This document shows positions 32,989-41,004 of a stretch of DNA of 64,000 nucleotides, piece after piece (within the stretch, counting starts at the first letter, position 1; every line of letters begins with the position of its first letter). Made by a program: the position numbers and the translations under genes. Under the pieces are notes generated by a model. That model saw only the letters and a program-made list of their open reading frames with translations. It had not been told where the DNA came from and did not search any database. Source of the stretch: JAZREA01 sp045660545 (GTDB lineage: Bacteria > Bacillota > Clostridia > Monoglobales > Firm-18); contig JAZREA010000012.1 of the NCBI GenBank assembly GCA_045660545.1, forward strand, positions 1 through 64,000. Reading direction: 5' to 3'.

Positions 32989-33420
32989 ATGGCTATTAAA
33001 CAGTTAACAGTATTTGTTCGGAACAGAAAAGGTACAATCGTTTCAGTAACAGATGTGCTTGCGAAAAACAACATTAACATAAGAGCACTTTCTATTGCAG
33101 AAACAGAAGATTTCGGTATACTTCGTCTTATCGTAAATGACGAAAAAGCTGCGGAAAAAGTGCTCGAAGAAAACGGCTATCTCATCAAAGTTATTGATGT
33201 TGTGGGTGTTAAAATCGGTGACGAACCCGGAAAATTGACAGAAGCCCTTGATGTGCTTGATAAAGCAGATATCAATGTTGAATATCTCTACGCCTTTATG
33301 GCTCGTACAGAAAAGCACGCTTATGTTGTGCTACGTGTAGAAAACAACGAGTCTGCCCAGGCAGCGCTTACAAATGCGGGCTTCAAACTTATAACAGAAG
33401 CAGATATCAATAAACTTTAA
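32989..33420 (+). CDS. ACT domain protein (tandem ACT, aromatic amino-acid sensor type)
   Basis: A 143-residue protein made of two ACT domains: IKQLTVFVRNRKGTIVSVTD (first) and VVGVKIGDEPGKLTEALDVL (second). ACT pairs bind amino acids and tune partner enzymes. This type commonly sits beside paaK and indolepyruvate oxidoreductase genes. The ATG at 32989 is nine bases after AAGGAGG; the in-frame GTG six bases earlier is too close. No ior genes lie nearby. Confidence 0.88.
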   Translation: MAIKQLTVFVRNRKGTIVSVTDVLAKNNINIRALSIAETEDFGILRLIVNDEKAAEKVLEENGYLIKVIDVVGVKIGDEPGKLTEALDVLDKADINVEYLYAFMARTEKHAYVVLRVENNESAQAALTNAGFKLITEADINKL

Positions 33421-33435
33421 TCAGAGGACAGTAAA

Positions 33436-34137
33436 ATGTTAGGCGTGATTGTAAATGTTATAACCGTAATACTTGGCTCGTGCATAGGTTTGCTGTTTAA
33501 AAAGGGTATTCCCGAAAGAGTAAGCAACGCTTCTATGATTGGCTTGGGGGCTTGCACCTTGTATATCGGTATATCAGGAAGCTTGTGCGGAAAAAACGTC
33601 CTGATTGTAATTGCGTCGGTTGTGTTGGGCACAATATCAGGTACGCTCTTAAACATTGACGGCGCGATAAACAGATTAGCAAAGAACGTTGAAACAAAGT
33701 TCAAAAAAGAAGGCCAAGATGTTTCAATCGCCGAAGGTCTTGTAACAGCAACACTTTTGTTTTGTGTTGGCTCTATGACAGTTACAGGGTCGGTTCAGGC
33801 AGGACTTACAGGTGACAGCTCGGTGCTTATAACCAAGGCTACACTTGATTTTGTTTCTTCCATGATGCTTGCTTCAAGCCTTGGGTTTGGAGTAGTGCTT
33901 GCGTCTGTTTCAGTATTTGTCATTCAGGGCGGGCTTGTTCTTCTGGCAGGTCTGATTGCTCCTTTTATGAGTACGGGCGCAATAAACGAAATGACTTGTG
34001 TGGGTTCGATTCTGATTATTATGATAGGTACAAATTTAATGGGTATTACTAAAATTAAGGTTGCAGACTTCTTGCCCGCAATTATATACGCGCCTGTTAT
34101 TTATAACATTGCAAATTTAATATTAAATCTTATATAG
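33436..34137 (+). CDS. DUF554 family membrane protein (YdfK-like)
   Basis: A 233-residue polytopic protein: MLGVIVNVITVILGSCIGLLFKKGIP at the N-terminus is the DUF554 hallmark, followed by about six more hydrophobic segments and LLFCVGSMTVTGSVQAGLTGD in the middle. Function unknown; proposed to be a transporter. It starts 15 bases after the ACT gene, so it may be the third member of the Phe T-box operon, where a role in aryl-acid transport is conceivable but unproven. Confidence 0.85.
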   Translation: MLGVIVNVITVILGSCIGLLFKKGIPERVSNASMIGLGACTLYIGISGSLCGKNVLIVIASVVLGTISGTLLNIDGAINRLAKNVETKFKKEGQDVSIAEGLVTATLLFCVGSMTVTGSVQAGLTGDSSVLITKATLDFVSSMMLASSLGFGVVLASVSVFVIQGGLVLLAGLIAPFMSTGAINEMTCVGSILIIMIGTNLMGITKIKVADFLPAIIYAPVIYNIANLILNLI

Positions 34138-34145
34138 GAAAAACA

Positions 34146-34177
34146 GCCTGTCACTCCGAGGAGCGACAGGCGTTTTT
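34146..34177 (+). terminator. Terminator of the Phe T-box operon
   Basis: GCCTGTCACTC pairs with GAGCGACAGGC (one mismatch) across a four-base loop and is followed by GTTTTTGTTT. Confidence 0.85.
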
Positions 34178-34202
34178 GTTTATCTTGTAAAACTGTATTT
34201 TA

Positions 34203-34262
34203 AAACAAAAAAGAGAGACCAACAATAAATGTTGTTCTCTCTTTTGGCAGGGGTAGAAGGAC
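34203..34262 (-). repeat. 60-bp direct repeat, copy A: tRNA-Trp 3' end plus terminator
   Basis: This 60-base segment matches 34398-34457 at all but one position. It contains a complete second copy of the tRNA terminator hairpin and the last 18 bases of tRNA-Trp including CCA. No tRNA body is attached. Such duplication of a tRNA 3' end is what site-specific integration leaves behind. Confidence 0.92.
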
Positions 34263-34397
34263 ACAGCCGCTACGCGTCTTACGTGCTTGACGACCGCACG
34301 CTCTCGTGCGGTACCCGTCTGCACACCAGCTTCGCTAAAAACGATTATCAATCGTTTTTTAAACGCTCGCTGCCCTCTCAGTGTTCGAGTCCTTTCC
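34263..34397. mobile_element. 135-bp palindrome-rich insert between the tRNA-Trp repeats
   Basis: The insert holds two strong hairpins: ACCGCACG-CTCT-CGTGCGGT near 34291-34310 and AAAACGATT-ATC-AATCGTTTT near 34337-34357. Near its right end, GTTCGAGTCCTT is an inverted copy of the tRNA T-arm sequence found at 34452-34463. There is no protein gene. It looks like a small nonautonomous repeat or a deleted integrated element. Confidence 0.5.
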
Positions 34398-34457
34398 AAA
34401 CAAAAAAGAGAGACCAACAAAAAATGTTGTTCTCTCTTTTGGCAGGGGTAGAAGGAC
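34398..34457 (-). repeat. 60-bp direct repeat, copy B: at the genuine tRNA-Trp
   Basis: The original copy of the repeat: 3' end of the intact tRNA-Trp plus its terminator. The single difference from copy A lies in the hairpin loop (AAAAAATG against AATAAATG). Confidence 0.92.
34402..34439 (-). terminator. Terminator of tRNA-Trp
   Basis: On the minus strand AGAGAGAACAACA pairs with TGTTGGTCTCTCT across a short T-rich loop and is followed by a T run, directly after the tRNA CCA. An identical hairpin is duplicated at 34207-34244. Confidence 0.85.
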
Positions 34458-34513
34458 TCGAACCCTCAAGAACGGTTTTGGAGACCGGCATGTTACCATT
34501 ACATCATACCCCT
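34440..34513 (-). tRNA. trnW: tRNA-Trp (anticodon CCA)
   Basis: A 74-base cloverleaf with encoded CCA. Acceptor stem AGGGGTA pairs with TACCCCT, discriminator G. The anticodon loop CTCCAAA gives CCA for tryptophan, and the T-loop reads TTCGAGT. Transcribed leftwards. Confidence 0.93.
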
Positions 34514-34637
34514 TTTTTAAACTGCATTTAATATTTTATATGATTAGTCGGCATTTGTCAACCTTTTTATAACAAAAAATCAACAAAATGTATTTGGAAC
34601 ATTATATAATTTATTAAATTTATTCAATAATCCTTTA

Positions 34638-34666
34638 TAGACATACGTATTAAAGTGTGTTATAAT
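34638..34666 (+). promoter_or_regulatory. Sigma-A promoter for the isomerase at 34722
   Basis: TAGACA at 34638, a 17-base spacer and consensus TATAAT at 34661. Confidence 0.75.
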
Positions 34667-34721
34667 AATAAAAATTAGGGTGATTTTACCTAAACACATA
34701 AATTTTAGAGGGTGATTTGTT

Positions 34722-35579
34722 ATGAAGACAGTTATGTATACGGGGTATTTAGAGCAAACGTTCGGGCTGGAAAAGGCGATTGATATGATAGCTGAAGCAG
34801 GCTTTGACGGCTTGGACTATTCTGATGGATTTGATGAGTCGATTTCTAACTGCGACAATTACAAGGAAAAGGCTAAGCAGATACGCGAATTGGTAGAGAG
34901 CAAAGGTATGAAGGTTTACCAGACTCATGCGCCTACCATAACAGGAATGCTGAAAAAATACGACGAGGAGTATGTAATGTTTCGTATGGCACGTGCTATT
35001 GAAACGGGCGCTTTGCTTGGCGCAGAGGCTACGATAGTACATCCTATACAGGATATTACCCACAAGTACGGTGACGAAGCAATATTTGAAAGAAACATGG
35101 CGCATTTTAACGAGCTTGTTTCGTATTGCAAGGAATTTGGCGGAAAAATCGCGATAGAAAACATGTGCAAGACAGAAGTTAAAAGCGGAGTTGTTCATGA
35201 CGGTGTTTGCGCACATCCGTTGGAGTTTATAAGATACTTAGACAGCCTCGACAAAAAGTATGTGACCGGATGCTTCGACACAGGCCATTGTGCAGCAACA
35301 GGCAGAGACCCTGAGGAAGTGCTTAGAATCCTTGGCGGTGAGAGAATAACATGTCTGCACATTCACGATAACGACTACACAAAGGACAGACATGCTTTGC
35401 CATATACTATGAATATGGATTGGGACGGAATTTGCAACGCGCTTTCTGAAATCGGTTATAAGGGCCACTTTAGCATGGAATCGTGTAATTTCATAAAGAA
35501 TTTCCCGAAAGAATTCATACCGGTAGCGTTAAAGTTTGAGAGTGATGTTGCCCGTCATTTGGCAAACAAAATAAAATAG
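34722..35579 (+). CDS. Sugar phosphate isomerase/epimerase family protein
   Basis: A 285-residue TIM-barrel protein of the xylose-isomerase-like superfamily. Strand-end motifs include AGFDGLDYSDGF, KVYQTHAPT, TIVHPIQDI, KIAIENMCKTE (metal Glu), TGCFDTGHC (Asp and His) and CLHIHDNDY (His). The metal-site pattern is complete. Substrate unknown. It is a single-gene unit with its own promoter, a GAGGGTGA ribosome binding site, and a terminator immediately after. Confidence 0.85.
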   Translation: MKTVMYTGYLEQTFGLEKAIDMIAEAGFDGLDYSDGFDESISNCDNYKEKAKQIRELVESKGMKVYQTHAPTITGMLKKYDEEYVMFRMARAIETGALLGAEATIVHPIQDITHKYGDEAIFERNMAHFNELVSYCKEFGGKIAIENMCKTEVKSGVVHDGVCAHPLEFIRYLDSLDKKYVTGCFDTGHCAATGRDPEEVLRILGGERITCLHIHDNDYTKDRHALPYTMNMDWDGICNALSEIGYKGHFSMESCNFIKNFPKEFIPVALKFESDVARHLANKIK

Positions 35580-35583
35580 TATA

Positions 35584-35619
35584 AAAAAGGAATGCAGCGA
35601 AAGTTGCATTCCTTTTTTT
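35584..35619 (+). terminator. Terminator after the isomerase
   Basis: AAAGGAATGCA(G) pairs with (T)TGCATTCCTTT across a short GCGAAAG loop and is followed by a run of T. The A run on the left flank may serve the opposite strand too. Confidence 0.85.
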
Positions 35620-35649
35620 GTGTAATTATGTGTAAAAATAAGGGGGTTT

Positions 35650-38148
35650 TTACTCCTTTTTACACACGAGTTTTGAAATTTCGACCGCGGGTATTGGCAT
35701 AATGCTCAGCGCGGCAATTGTCTTCCACTGTTCAATGCCCAGCGGGACGGTCGAAAACCACGTCGAAAGGGTGGGGACAACTACGACTGCGATTTGCAAA
35801 AGAACACCTGCTACAAGCGAGCCGAAAAGCAGCTTGTTAAACGGCGATTTTGATGTGAAAATTGAATGTTCGCTCCGTACGTTAAACGCGTGGACAAGTT
35901 GGGATAAGGACAAAACGCTAAACGCCATTGTTCTGCCGATATCGCAGCTGTTATATTTGAAATAACCGAGGCAAAAAGCTAAAAGAGCCAAAGCGCCTAT
36001 CATAACGCCTTCTAAAAATATGGTTGTCGCATGTCCTCTGGCAAACAAGCCCTGGTGGCGCTTGATTGGCTTTTGGGCTATGATTTTTGCCTTGTTGTCA
36101 GGGTCTACTCCGAGCGCTATTGCGGGCAGAGAATCTGTAATTAAGTTAACCCACAAAAGCTGAACGGCGGTAAGTGGAGACGGCAGCCCTGCGGCTATGG
36201 CACAAAAAATCGTCAGTATTTCGCCGATGTTGCTTGAAAAGAGGAAGTGGATTGCCTTTTTTATATTCGTGAAAATTCCTCTGCCTTCATATATTGCGTC
36301 GACGATGGTTGCAAAGTTATCGTCTGTTAAAACGATGTCGGCGGCGCCCTTTGCTACGTCGGTGCCTGTTATTCCCATAGCGCAACCTATGTCCGCCTGT
36401 TTTAGCGCAGGAGCGTCGTTCACGCCGTCGCCTGTCATTGCTACGACGTCGCCGTTTGACTGAAACGCTCTTACGATTCTGCCCTTGTGCTCGGGCGACA
36501 CTCTTGCGAAAACACAGTGGGTTTTTACACATTCCAAAAGCTCGGTGTCGCTCATTTTATCAAGCTCGGCGCCTGTTACTGCGGTGGGAGTGATGCCGAT
36601 TTGCCTTGCGATTGCGGTGGCGGTATCTATGTGGTCGCCTGTAATCATTACGGGTTTGATTTTAGACTTCCTGCAACTTTTAACAGCCTGGTATATTTCT
36701 TTTCTTGGCGGGTCGCAAATACCGATCAGACCGCAAAACTCGAGTGGCTCTTTAAGAGCGTCGGGGGTATGAGCCGTCTGGGCTCTGGCGACAGCCAAAA
36801 CGCGAAGAGCGTCGCCTGTCATAGCTTTATGGGCGGAGTTTATGGCGCGGCGTTGGTCGGGCGTCAGTTTACACCTTTTTAAAACCACGTCCATAGCTCC
36901 CTTAACACATAGCATAAAGCCGTTTGGAGTGGAATTTACTGTCGCCATAAACTTCGCGGAAGATGTAAAGGGAATTTCCTTTACACGCTTGAAGCTTGGC
37001 GCAGAAATGTTGTTTTGGTGCGAAAAATTAAAGATTGCCCTTTCTGTCGGGTCGGTGTTGTTGGAACAAAGAAGAGCGGTAGATATTACGGTGGCAGGGT
37101 CACCGTATATTTTGGTTACGGTCATTTTATTTTCGGTAAGTGTACCTGTTTTATCCGAGCATATGACCGAGGCGCTGCCTATTGTTTCGACAGCGTGGAG
37201 CTTTTTTACGATGGCGTTTTTACTCGCCATCTTTTGCACCCCGATTGCAAGCATAACTGTTACTATCGCAGGTAGGCCTTCCGGAATCGCGGCTACCGCA
37301 AGGCTTACCGAGGTCATAAACATTTCCATTGGGGACATATTCTTAAAAACGCCCATAACAAACACGGCGGCGCATATTAAAAGGGCGATGGTTCCAAGAA
37401 GCTTGCCCATCTTTTCGAGCTTTAATTGAAGCGGTGTCTGGGGCGTGGAGCTTTCGGTCAGTGCCTTGGCTACTAAACCGATTTGTGTCTCCATGCCTGT
37501 GTCGGTAACTACGGCGACGCAGTTGCCTCCCGTTACGGCGGTTGATGACCACACCATATTGCGCATATCTGCGATGGGCGTGTCTTTGCTGTGTGTGACT
37601 GATGCGGACTTTTTGACCGGCACTGATTCTCCGGTTAGCGAGGACTCGTCCGTATAAAACTCACTACATGTTATGATACGTGCGTCCGCGGGGGCGAAGT
37701 CTCCTGCTTTTAGCCTTATTATATCCCCACGCACAACCAAAGAGGAGGAGATGGTATTTAAAGTGCCGTCTCTTAAAACAGTTGTGTATGGTTCGGAAAT
37801 TTTACTTAACTCGGCAAGGGATTTTTCCGCCTTGTTTTCCTGGAACGTACCTACTGCCGCGTTTAATATAACTATTGAGATGATTACGCATGGCTCTACA
37901 AAGTCTCCGCTACCCTCGTAAACAGCTATTGCAAAAGAAACGGCTGCGGCTATTAGCAGAATGATTATCATATAGTCGTTGAATTGATTTATGAACTTTT
38001 TAAGCAGGCTATCGCTTTTTTGCCTTGCAAGTTCGTTTTTTCCGTCGCTTATTAATCTTGATTGTGCTTCGTTTTCGCTAAGGCCGGTATCTGACCTTGT
38101 CCTCAGCCTTTTTACAACCTCATCTGCGGTAAGTGTTTGCCATATCAT
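35650..38148 (-). CDS. Calcium-type cation-transporting P-type ATPase (P2A)
   Basis: An 832-residue pump. The N-terminal cation ATPase domain (DTGLSENEAQSRL) is followed by membrane helices, the TGES actuator motif (SLTGESVPV), PEGLPAIVTV in helix M4, the phosphorylation site CSDKTGTLTENKM, and the hinge MTGDGVNDAPALKQADIG. The C-terminal transport domain has WVNLITDSLPAIALG, matching Ca2+ pumps of the SERCA/PMR1 type. The ATG at 38148 lies eight bases after AAAGGAG; a GTG nine bases further upstream falls in that spacer. Monocistronic. Confidence 0.93.
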   Translation of the reverse strand: MIWQTLTADEVVKRLRTRSDTGLSENEAQSRLISDGKNELARQKSDSLLKKFINQFNDYMIIILLIAAAVSFAIAVYEGSGDFVEPCVIISIVILNAAVGTFQENKAEKSLAELSKISEPYTTVLRDGTLNTISSSLVVRGDIIRLKAGDFAPADARIITCSEFYTDESSLTGESVPVKKSASVTHSKDTPIADMRNMVWSSTAVTGGNCVAVVTDTGMETQIGLVAKALTESSTPQTPLQLKLEKMGKLLGTIALLICAAVFVMGVFKNMSPMEMFMTSVSLAVAAIPEGLPAIVTVMLAIGVQKMASKNAIVKKLHAVETIGSASVICSDKTGTLTENKMTVTKIYGDPATVISTALLCSNNTDPTERAIFNFSHQNNISAPSFKRVKEIPFTSSAKFMATVNSTPNGFMLCVKGAMDVVLKRCKLTPDQRRAINSAHKAMTGDALRVLAVARAQTAHTPDALKEPLEFCGLIGICDPPRKEIYQAVKSCRKSKIKPVMITGDHIDTATAIARQIGITPTAVTGAELDKMSDTELLECVKTHCVFARVSPEHKGRIVRAFQSNGDVVAMTGDGVNDAPALKQADIGCAMGITGTDVAKGAADIVLTDDNFATIVDAIYEGRGIFTNIKKAIHFLFSSNIGEILTIFCAIAAGLPSPLTAVQLLWVNLITDSLPAIALGVDPDNKAKIIAQKPIKRHQGLFARGHATTIFLEGVMIGALALLAFCLGYFKYNSCDIGRTMAFSVLSLSQLVHAFNVRSEHSIFTSKSPFNKLLFGSLVAGVLLQIAVVVVPTLSTWFSTVPLGIEQWKTIAALSIMPIPAVEISKLVCKKE

Positions 38149-38208
38149 TTGTCTCACTCCTTTGTATATTCTATTCGTAAGACAAGCAGATATGACCGCT
38201 GCACAAAA

Positions 38209-38412
38209 TTACGACTGCTGGTAATAGGTGTCGTGCAGGCTTTTGAACTTTTCGGACATTTGTTCTTCTAAAAAACAAAAAATAGAAACAATCTCGTCAT
38301 AGTGGTCGCTAATGGATGATTTGTCATAACTTAAAAGTCGGTTAACAGACATATCTGTAAGATACTTTATTCTTTCCATATTAAGTATTTCGTCTTCGAG
38401 ATTCTTTCTCAA
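38209..38412 (-). CDS. Small helical protein of unknown function
   Basis: About 67 residues, acidic, predicted as two helices (NLEDEILNMERIKYLTDMSVNRLL and YDEIVSIFCFLEEQMSEKFKSLHD). TTG at 38412 is well spaced from AGAGGTGA; GTG at 38421 overlaps that site. The two-helix size recalls Spo0E-like phosphatases or small coiled-coil regulators, but the SQELD motif is absent, so no function is assigned. Confidence 0.5.
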   Translation of the reverse strand: MRKNLEDEILNMERIKYLTDMSVNRLLSYDKSSISDHYDEIVSIFCFLEEQMSEKFKSLHDTYYQQS

Positions 38413-38523
38413 AATATTCACCTCTGTTCTTATGTCTCAAAAATGGGATAATCAAATTATATAGTATTTACAACAAAAAGTCAATACCATATATACTGAA
38501 AAAATAAAAAAATTTTAAAAATG

Positions 38524-38552
38524 TTGCAAAAATGAAACAAATGGTGTATAAT
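38524..38552 (+). promoter_or_regulatory. Sigma-A promoter of the XRE-S24 regulator
   Basis: TTGCAA at 38524, a 17-base spacer and consensus TATAAT at 38547; GGGGGTC ahead of the ATG is the ribosome binding site. Confidence 0.8.
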
Positions 38553-38581
38553 GTAATTAACAAATTCCTTGGGGGTCTTAA

Positions 38582-39196
38582 ATGATGGACATAAGCGAAG
38601 TTTTAAAACAATACAGAAGCCTTTCGGGACTTAGTCTTGACGATCTGCAAAAAAAGACGGGAATACCAAAATCGACACTTAGCAGATACGAGAACAATCC
38701 CAAGCAAAAAATAGATATTAAAGCATTTTTGGAAATAACTAAGGTTTTGCAGATTCCTGCAAGTGTTATTGAGAGTATATGGGCTGACGAAAGCTACTTT
38801 CCATACGGAAAGGAGATAAGGCTACCTGTACTTGGAAGAGTGTGTGCGGGGAACGGTATTTTGGCCGAGCAAAATATAATAGACACCGAAATTGCGGACG
38901 GCATATACGGCAACGGCGAATACTTTTATCTTTCGGTTAAAGGCAACAGTATGTCGCCTCATATTAACAACGGCGACCTGGTGCTGGTTAAAAAACAGGA
39001 AATGGTAGACAGCGGAGACGTAGCTGTCGTAGTTGTTGACCGTGAAGAGGGGATGCTTAAAAAGGTTATGATTACAGACGACGCTGTAAAGCTGATTTCC
39101 TTTAACCCGTATTATCCCGAACTTACGTTCGAAAAAGACGAGATAAGCCGTGTCAACATAATAGGAAAGGTTATCGAAAGCAAAAGAAAGTGGTAG
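38582..39196 (+). CDS. XRE helix-turn-helix regulator with S24 (LexA/CI-like) peptidase domain
   Basis: A 204-residue repressor. The N-terminal HTH (LDDLQKKTGIPKSTLSRYEN) binds DNA. The C-terminal half is a LexA-type domain: a possible cleavage region VCAGNG (near residue 87), catalytic Ser in VKGNSMSPHINNGD, and catalytic Lys in EGMLKKVMI. It may self-cleave on a RecA-like signal, as prophage repressors do, although no prophage genes are near. It precedes a secreted foldase-like gene by 27 bases and probably shares its transcript. A second ATG lies at 38585. Confidence 0.88.
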   Translation: MMDISEVLKQYRSLSGLSLDDLQKKTGIPKSTLSRYENNPKQKIDIKAFLEITKVLQIPASVIESIWADESYFPYGKEIRLPVLGRVCAGNGILAEQNIIDTEIADGIYGNGEYFYLSVKGNSMSPHINNGDLVLVKKQEMVDSGDVAVVVVDREEGMLKKVMITDDAVKLISFNPYYPELTFEKDEISRVNIIGKVIESKRKW

Positions 39197-39223
39197 GTTT
39201 TACAAACAAAGGAGGAATGTAAG

Positions 39224-40447
39224 ATGTACTTAAAGAAGATTGTGGTTTGTTTAGTGGCGCTCCTTGGCGCGATGTGCATAAACGTTTGCGCAAAGACGGT
39301 GGAGCTTAACATCGGAAGCGACGACGTAAGGGTTAAGGACGGCGCAGTTATAACCGACCAAAAGCTTGGAACTTCGGTATATGCGCAGGACGGAGTGTCG
39401 TACGTGCCAATAAGGTTTGTGAGCGAAAGTCTGGGCGCAGACGTAAGGTGGGACGAAAAAAGTCACAGAGTAATTATTTTAAGCGAAGGCAAAACGGTTG
39501 TCTTGGCGATTGGCAGTGACCTGGCAACAATTGACGGAGCACAGTACAAGATGGCAAAGCCTGTGGAGGCTAAAGGCGGCAGCACGATTGTGCCGGTAAG
39601 GTTTTTGAGCGAGGCGCTTGGCTTTGATGTAAATTATGTTGGGGTGACAAACCAGATTTATATAACAGACGGCCCTGTGATTGCAACGGTCGAGGACGAG
39701 GAAATAGACTATGAGATGTTTGGGTTTGTTTATGACGCTTACAACTATGAATATGACGGGGATTACAAAAGCTCTGTGCAAAGAACAGAGGAATTTCTGG
39801 GGATACTTTATGCAGTGAAGAGCTTTGCGGACGAGATTGGATTTGTAATACCGGAAGAAGACTACGAAATAATGAAGCAGGCTTTGGCAGAGGACGATTT
39901 TCCCGAAAAATACAACGTGCTTGAATCTGTATATGCACAGTATAAATATCTGGTTTTGTTATGTGATTCGTTTGAAAGCTACCTGGTGAATATGTCCATG
40001 CCAAAAAACGATTATGATGTAGATGAATATTACAGGGAAAACTGTGTGTGCTTAAAGCATATCTTTGTTTCGGGAAAGAACGCAGAGGAGACGGCAAGGG
40101 AAATAAAGAGGAAGCTTGACAAAGGAGCAGACTTTGACAAGATGATGGAAATGTATTCCGATGATTCTGACCGAAACGGCGAAGTGTATTTGATTGAAGA
40201 ATTATATGATGAATATAAAGAAACGGCTAAGTCACTTGCGGAAAACAAGGTCAGCAGGGTTATAGACATACCTGAAGGTAAGATGATTCTCAAAAAGCTG
40301 TCACTTCCTGAAATGGACGAGGAAATGTATCTGGAAGTTGCAATCAGCATGGGTTATGACACGGCACAAGATATTATGGAAGGAATACTACATTTAAGAA
40401 AACCAGTTTTGAATTACACGGTGGCAGAGCTGATTGAGATGTATTAA
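39224..40447 (+). CDS. Secreted stalk-domain protein with parvulin-like PPIase region
   Basis: A 407-residue exported protein: signal peptide at 1-23 (KKIVVCLVALLGAMCINVCA), then two copper-amine-oxidase-N stalk repeats (YVPIRFVSESLGADVRWD and IVPVRFLSEALGFDVNY, to about 150), then a SurA-like helical region and a parvulin-type segment (CLKHIFVSGKNAEETAREIK, FDKMMEMYSDDSD). The stalk repeats bind cell-surface material; the C-terminal part may aid folding of exported proteins. The parvulin core looks divergent, so activity is uncertain. Confidence 0.78.
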   Translation: MYLKKIVVCLVALLGAMCINVCAKTVELNIGSDDVRVKDGAVITDQKLGTSVYAQDGVSYVPIRFVSESLGADVRWDEKSHRVIILSEGKTVVLAIGSDLATIDGAQYKMAKPVEAKGGSTIVPVRFLSEALGFDVNYVGVTNQIYITDGPVIATVEDEEIDYEMFGFVYDAYNYEYDGDYKSSVQRTEEFLGILYAVKSFADEIGFVIPEEDYEIMKQALAEDDFPEKYNVLESVYAQYKYLVLLCDSFESYLVNMSMPKNDYDVDEYYRENCVCLKHIFVSGKNAEETAREIKRKLDKGADFDKMMEMYSDDSDRNGEVYLIEELYDEYKETAKSLAENKVSRVIDIPEGKMILKKLSLPEMDEEMYLEVAISMGYDTAQDIMEGILHLRKPVLNYTVAELIEMY

Positions 40448-40475
40448 AATGGCGGATTTGGTCGAAAGAATGTTG

Positions 40476-40504
40476 TTGACAAGCATTTTGTTTGGGTGTA
40501 AAAT
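40476..40504 (+). promoter_or_regulatory. Sigma-A promoter for the SCP2-like gene
   Basis: TTGACA at 40476, a 17-base spacer and TAAAAT at 40499; GGAGGTG precedes the ATG. Confidence 0.8.
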
Positions 40505-40560
40505 TTAAGGTAGAGATCAGACATTTAAAAGAAAGTATTAACTGCTGTGGAGGTGTTTTT

Positions 40561-40995
40561 ATGACATTTGAAGCGAGATTTGAAAAACTATCAAAAAAAC
40601 TTATTGAGGCCGATATATCTAAACTAAAAGAGGACTTTGCCGTTCAGGTTACTTTAAACGACGAGGACTGCGGGGGAACATTTTTTGTGGCGTATTCTGA
40701 CGGTGCTTACAGAGTTGAACCCTACGACTATTTTGACAACACGGCTTATATAAATGTGTTTGCGCTTGCACTTAACAAGCTTATTGACAAAAGAATTACG
40801 CTTGACGAGGCTAAGGAGAAGGGGCTGATATCTATCGGCGGTAACGAAGAACACTTTGTTCAGCTGTTAGAGGCTATGCCGAAGAAGGAAGAGGCAAAAA
40901 AAACGCCCAAAAAGCAGGCGGCAGCAAAGAAAGACGCCCCGAAAAAGAAGGCGGTTAAAGCGCCTGCAAAGGATAAGGTAAAGAAAGCAAAATAA
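40561..40995 (+). CDS. SCP2-like small protein with Lys/Ala-rich tail
   Basis: A 144-residue protein. Residues 1-105 fit a sterol-carrier-protein-2-like fold: FAVQVTLNDEDCGGTFFVAYSDG, then LALNKLIDKRITLDEAKEKG and LISIGGNEEHF. The last 40 residues are a basic Lys/Ala/Pro tail like those of histone-H1-like nucleic-acid-binding proteins. The role is unknown; the fold assignment is by pattern. Single-gene unit with promoter and terminator. Confidence 0.65.
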   Translation: MTFEARFEKLSKKLIEADISKLKEDFAVQVTLNDEDCGGTFFVAYSDGAYRVEPYDYFDNTAYINVFALALNKLIDKRITLDEAKEKGLISIGGNEEHFVQLLEAMPKKEEAKKTPKKQAAAKKDAPKKKAVKAPAKDKVKKAK

Positions 40996-41004
40996 TGTAT
41001 AAAA

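Noticed and set aside
34203..34457. CRISPR-like repeat pair
   Set aside because: There are only two 60-bp units, they contain a tRNA end and terminator, the spacer is 135 bp, and no cas genes are near.
34229..34531. Short open frames across the tRNA-Trp repeat region on both strands
   Set aside because: They run through the tRNA, terminators and palindromic insert, and none has a credible start.
38582..39196. Prophage region indicated by a CI/LexA-like repressor
   Set aside because: No integrase, terminase, capsid or other phage genes flank it; neighbours are an ATPase and a secreted protein.
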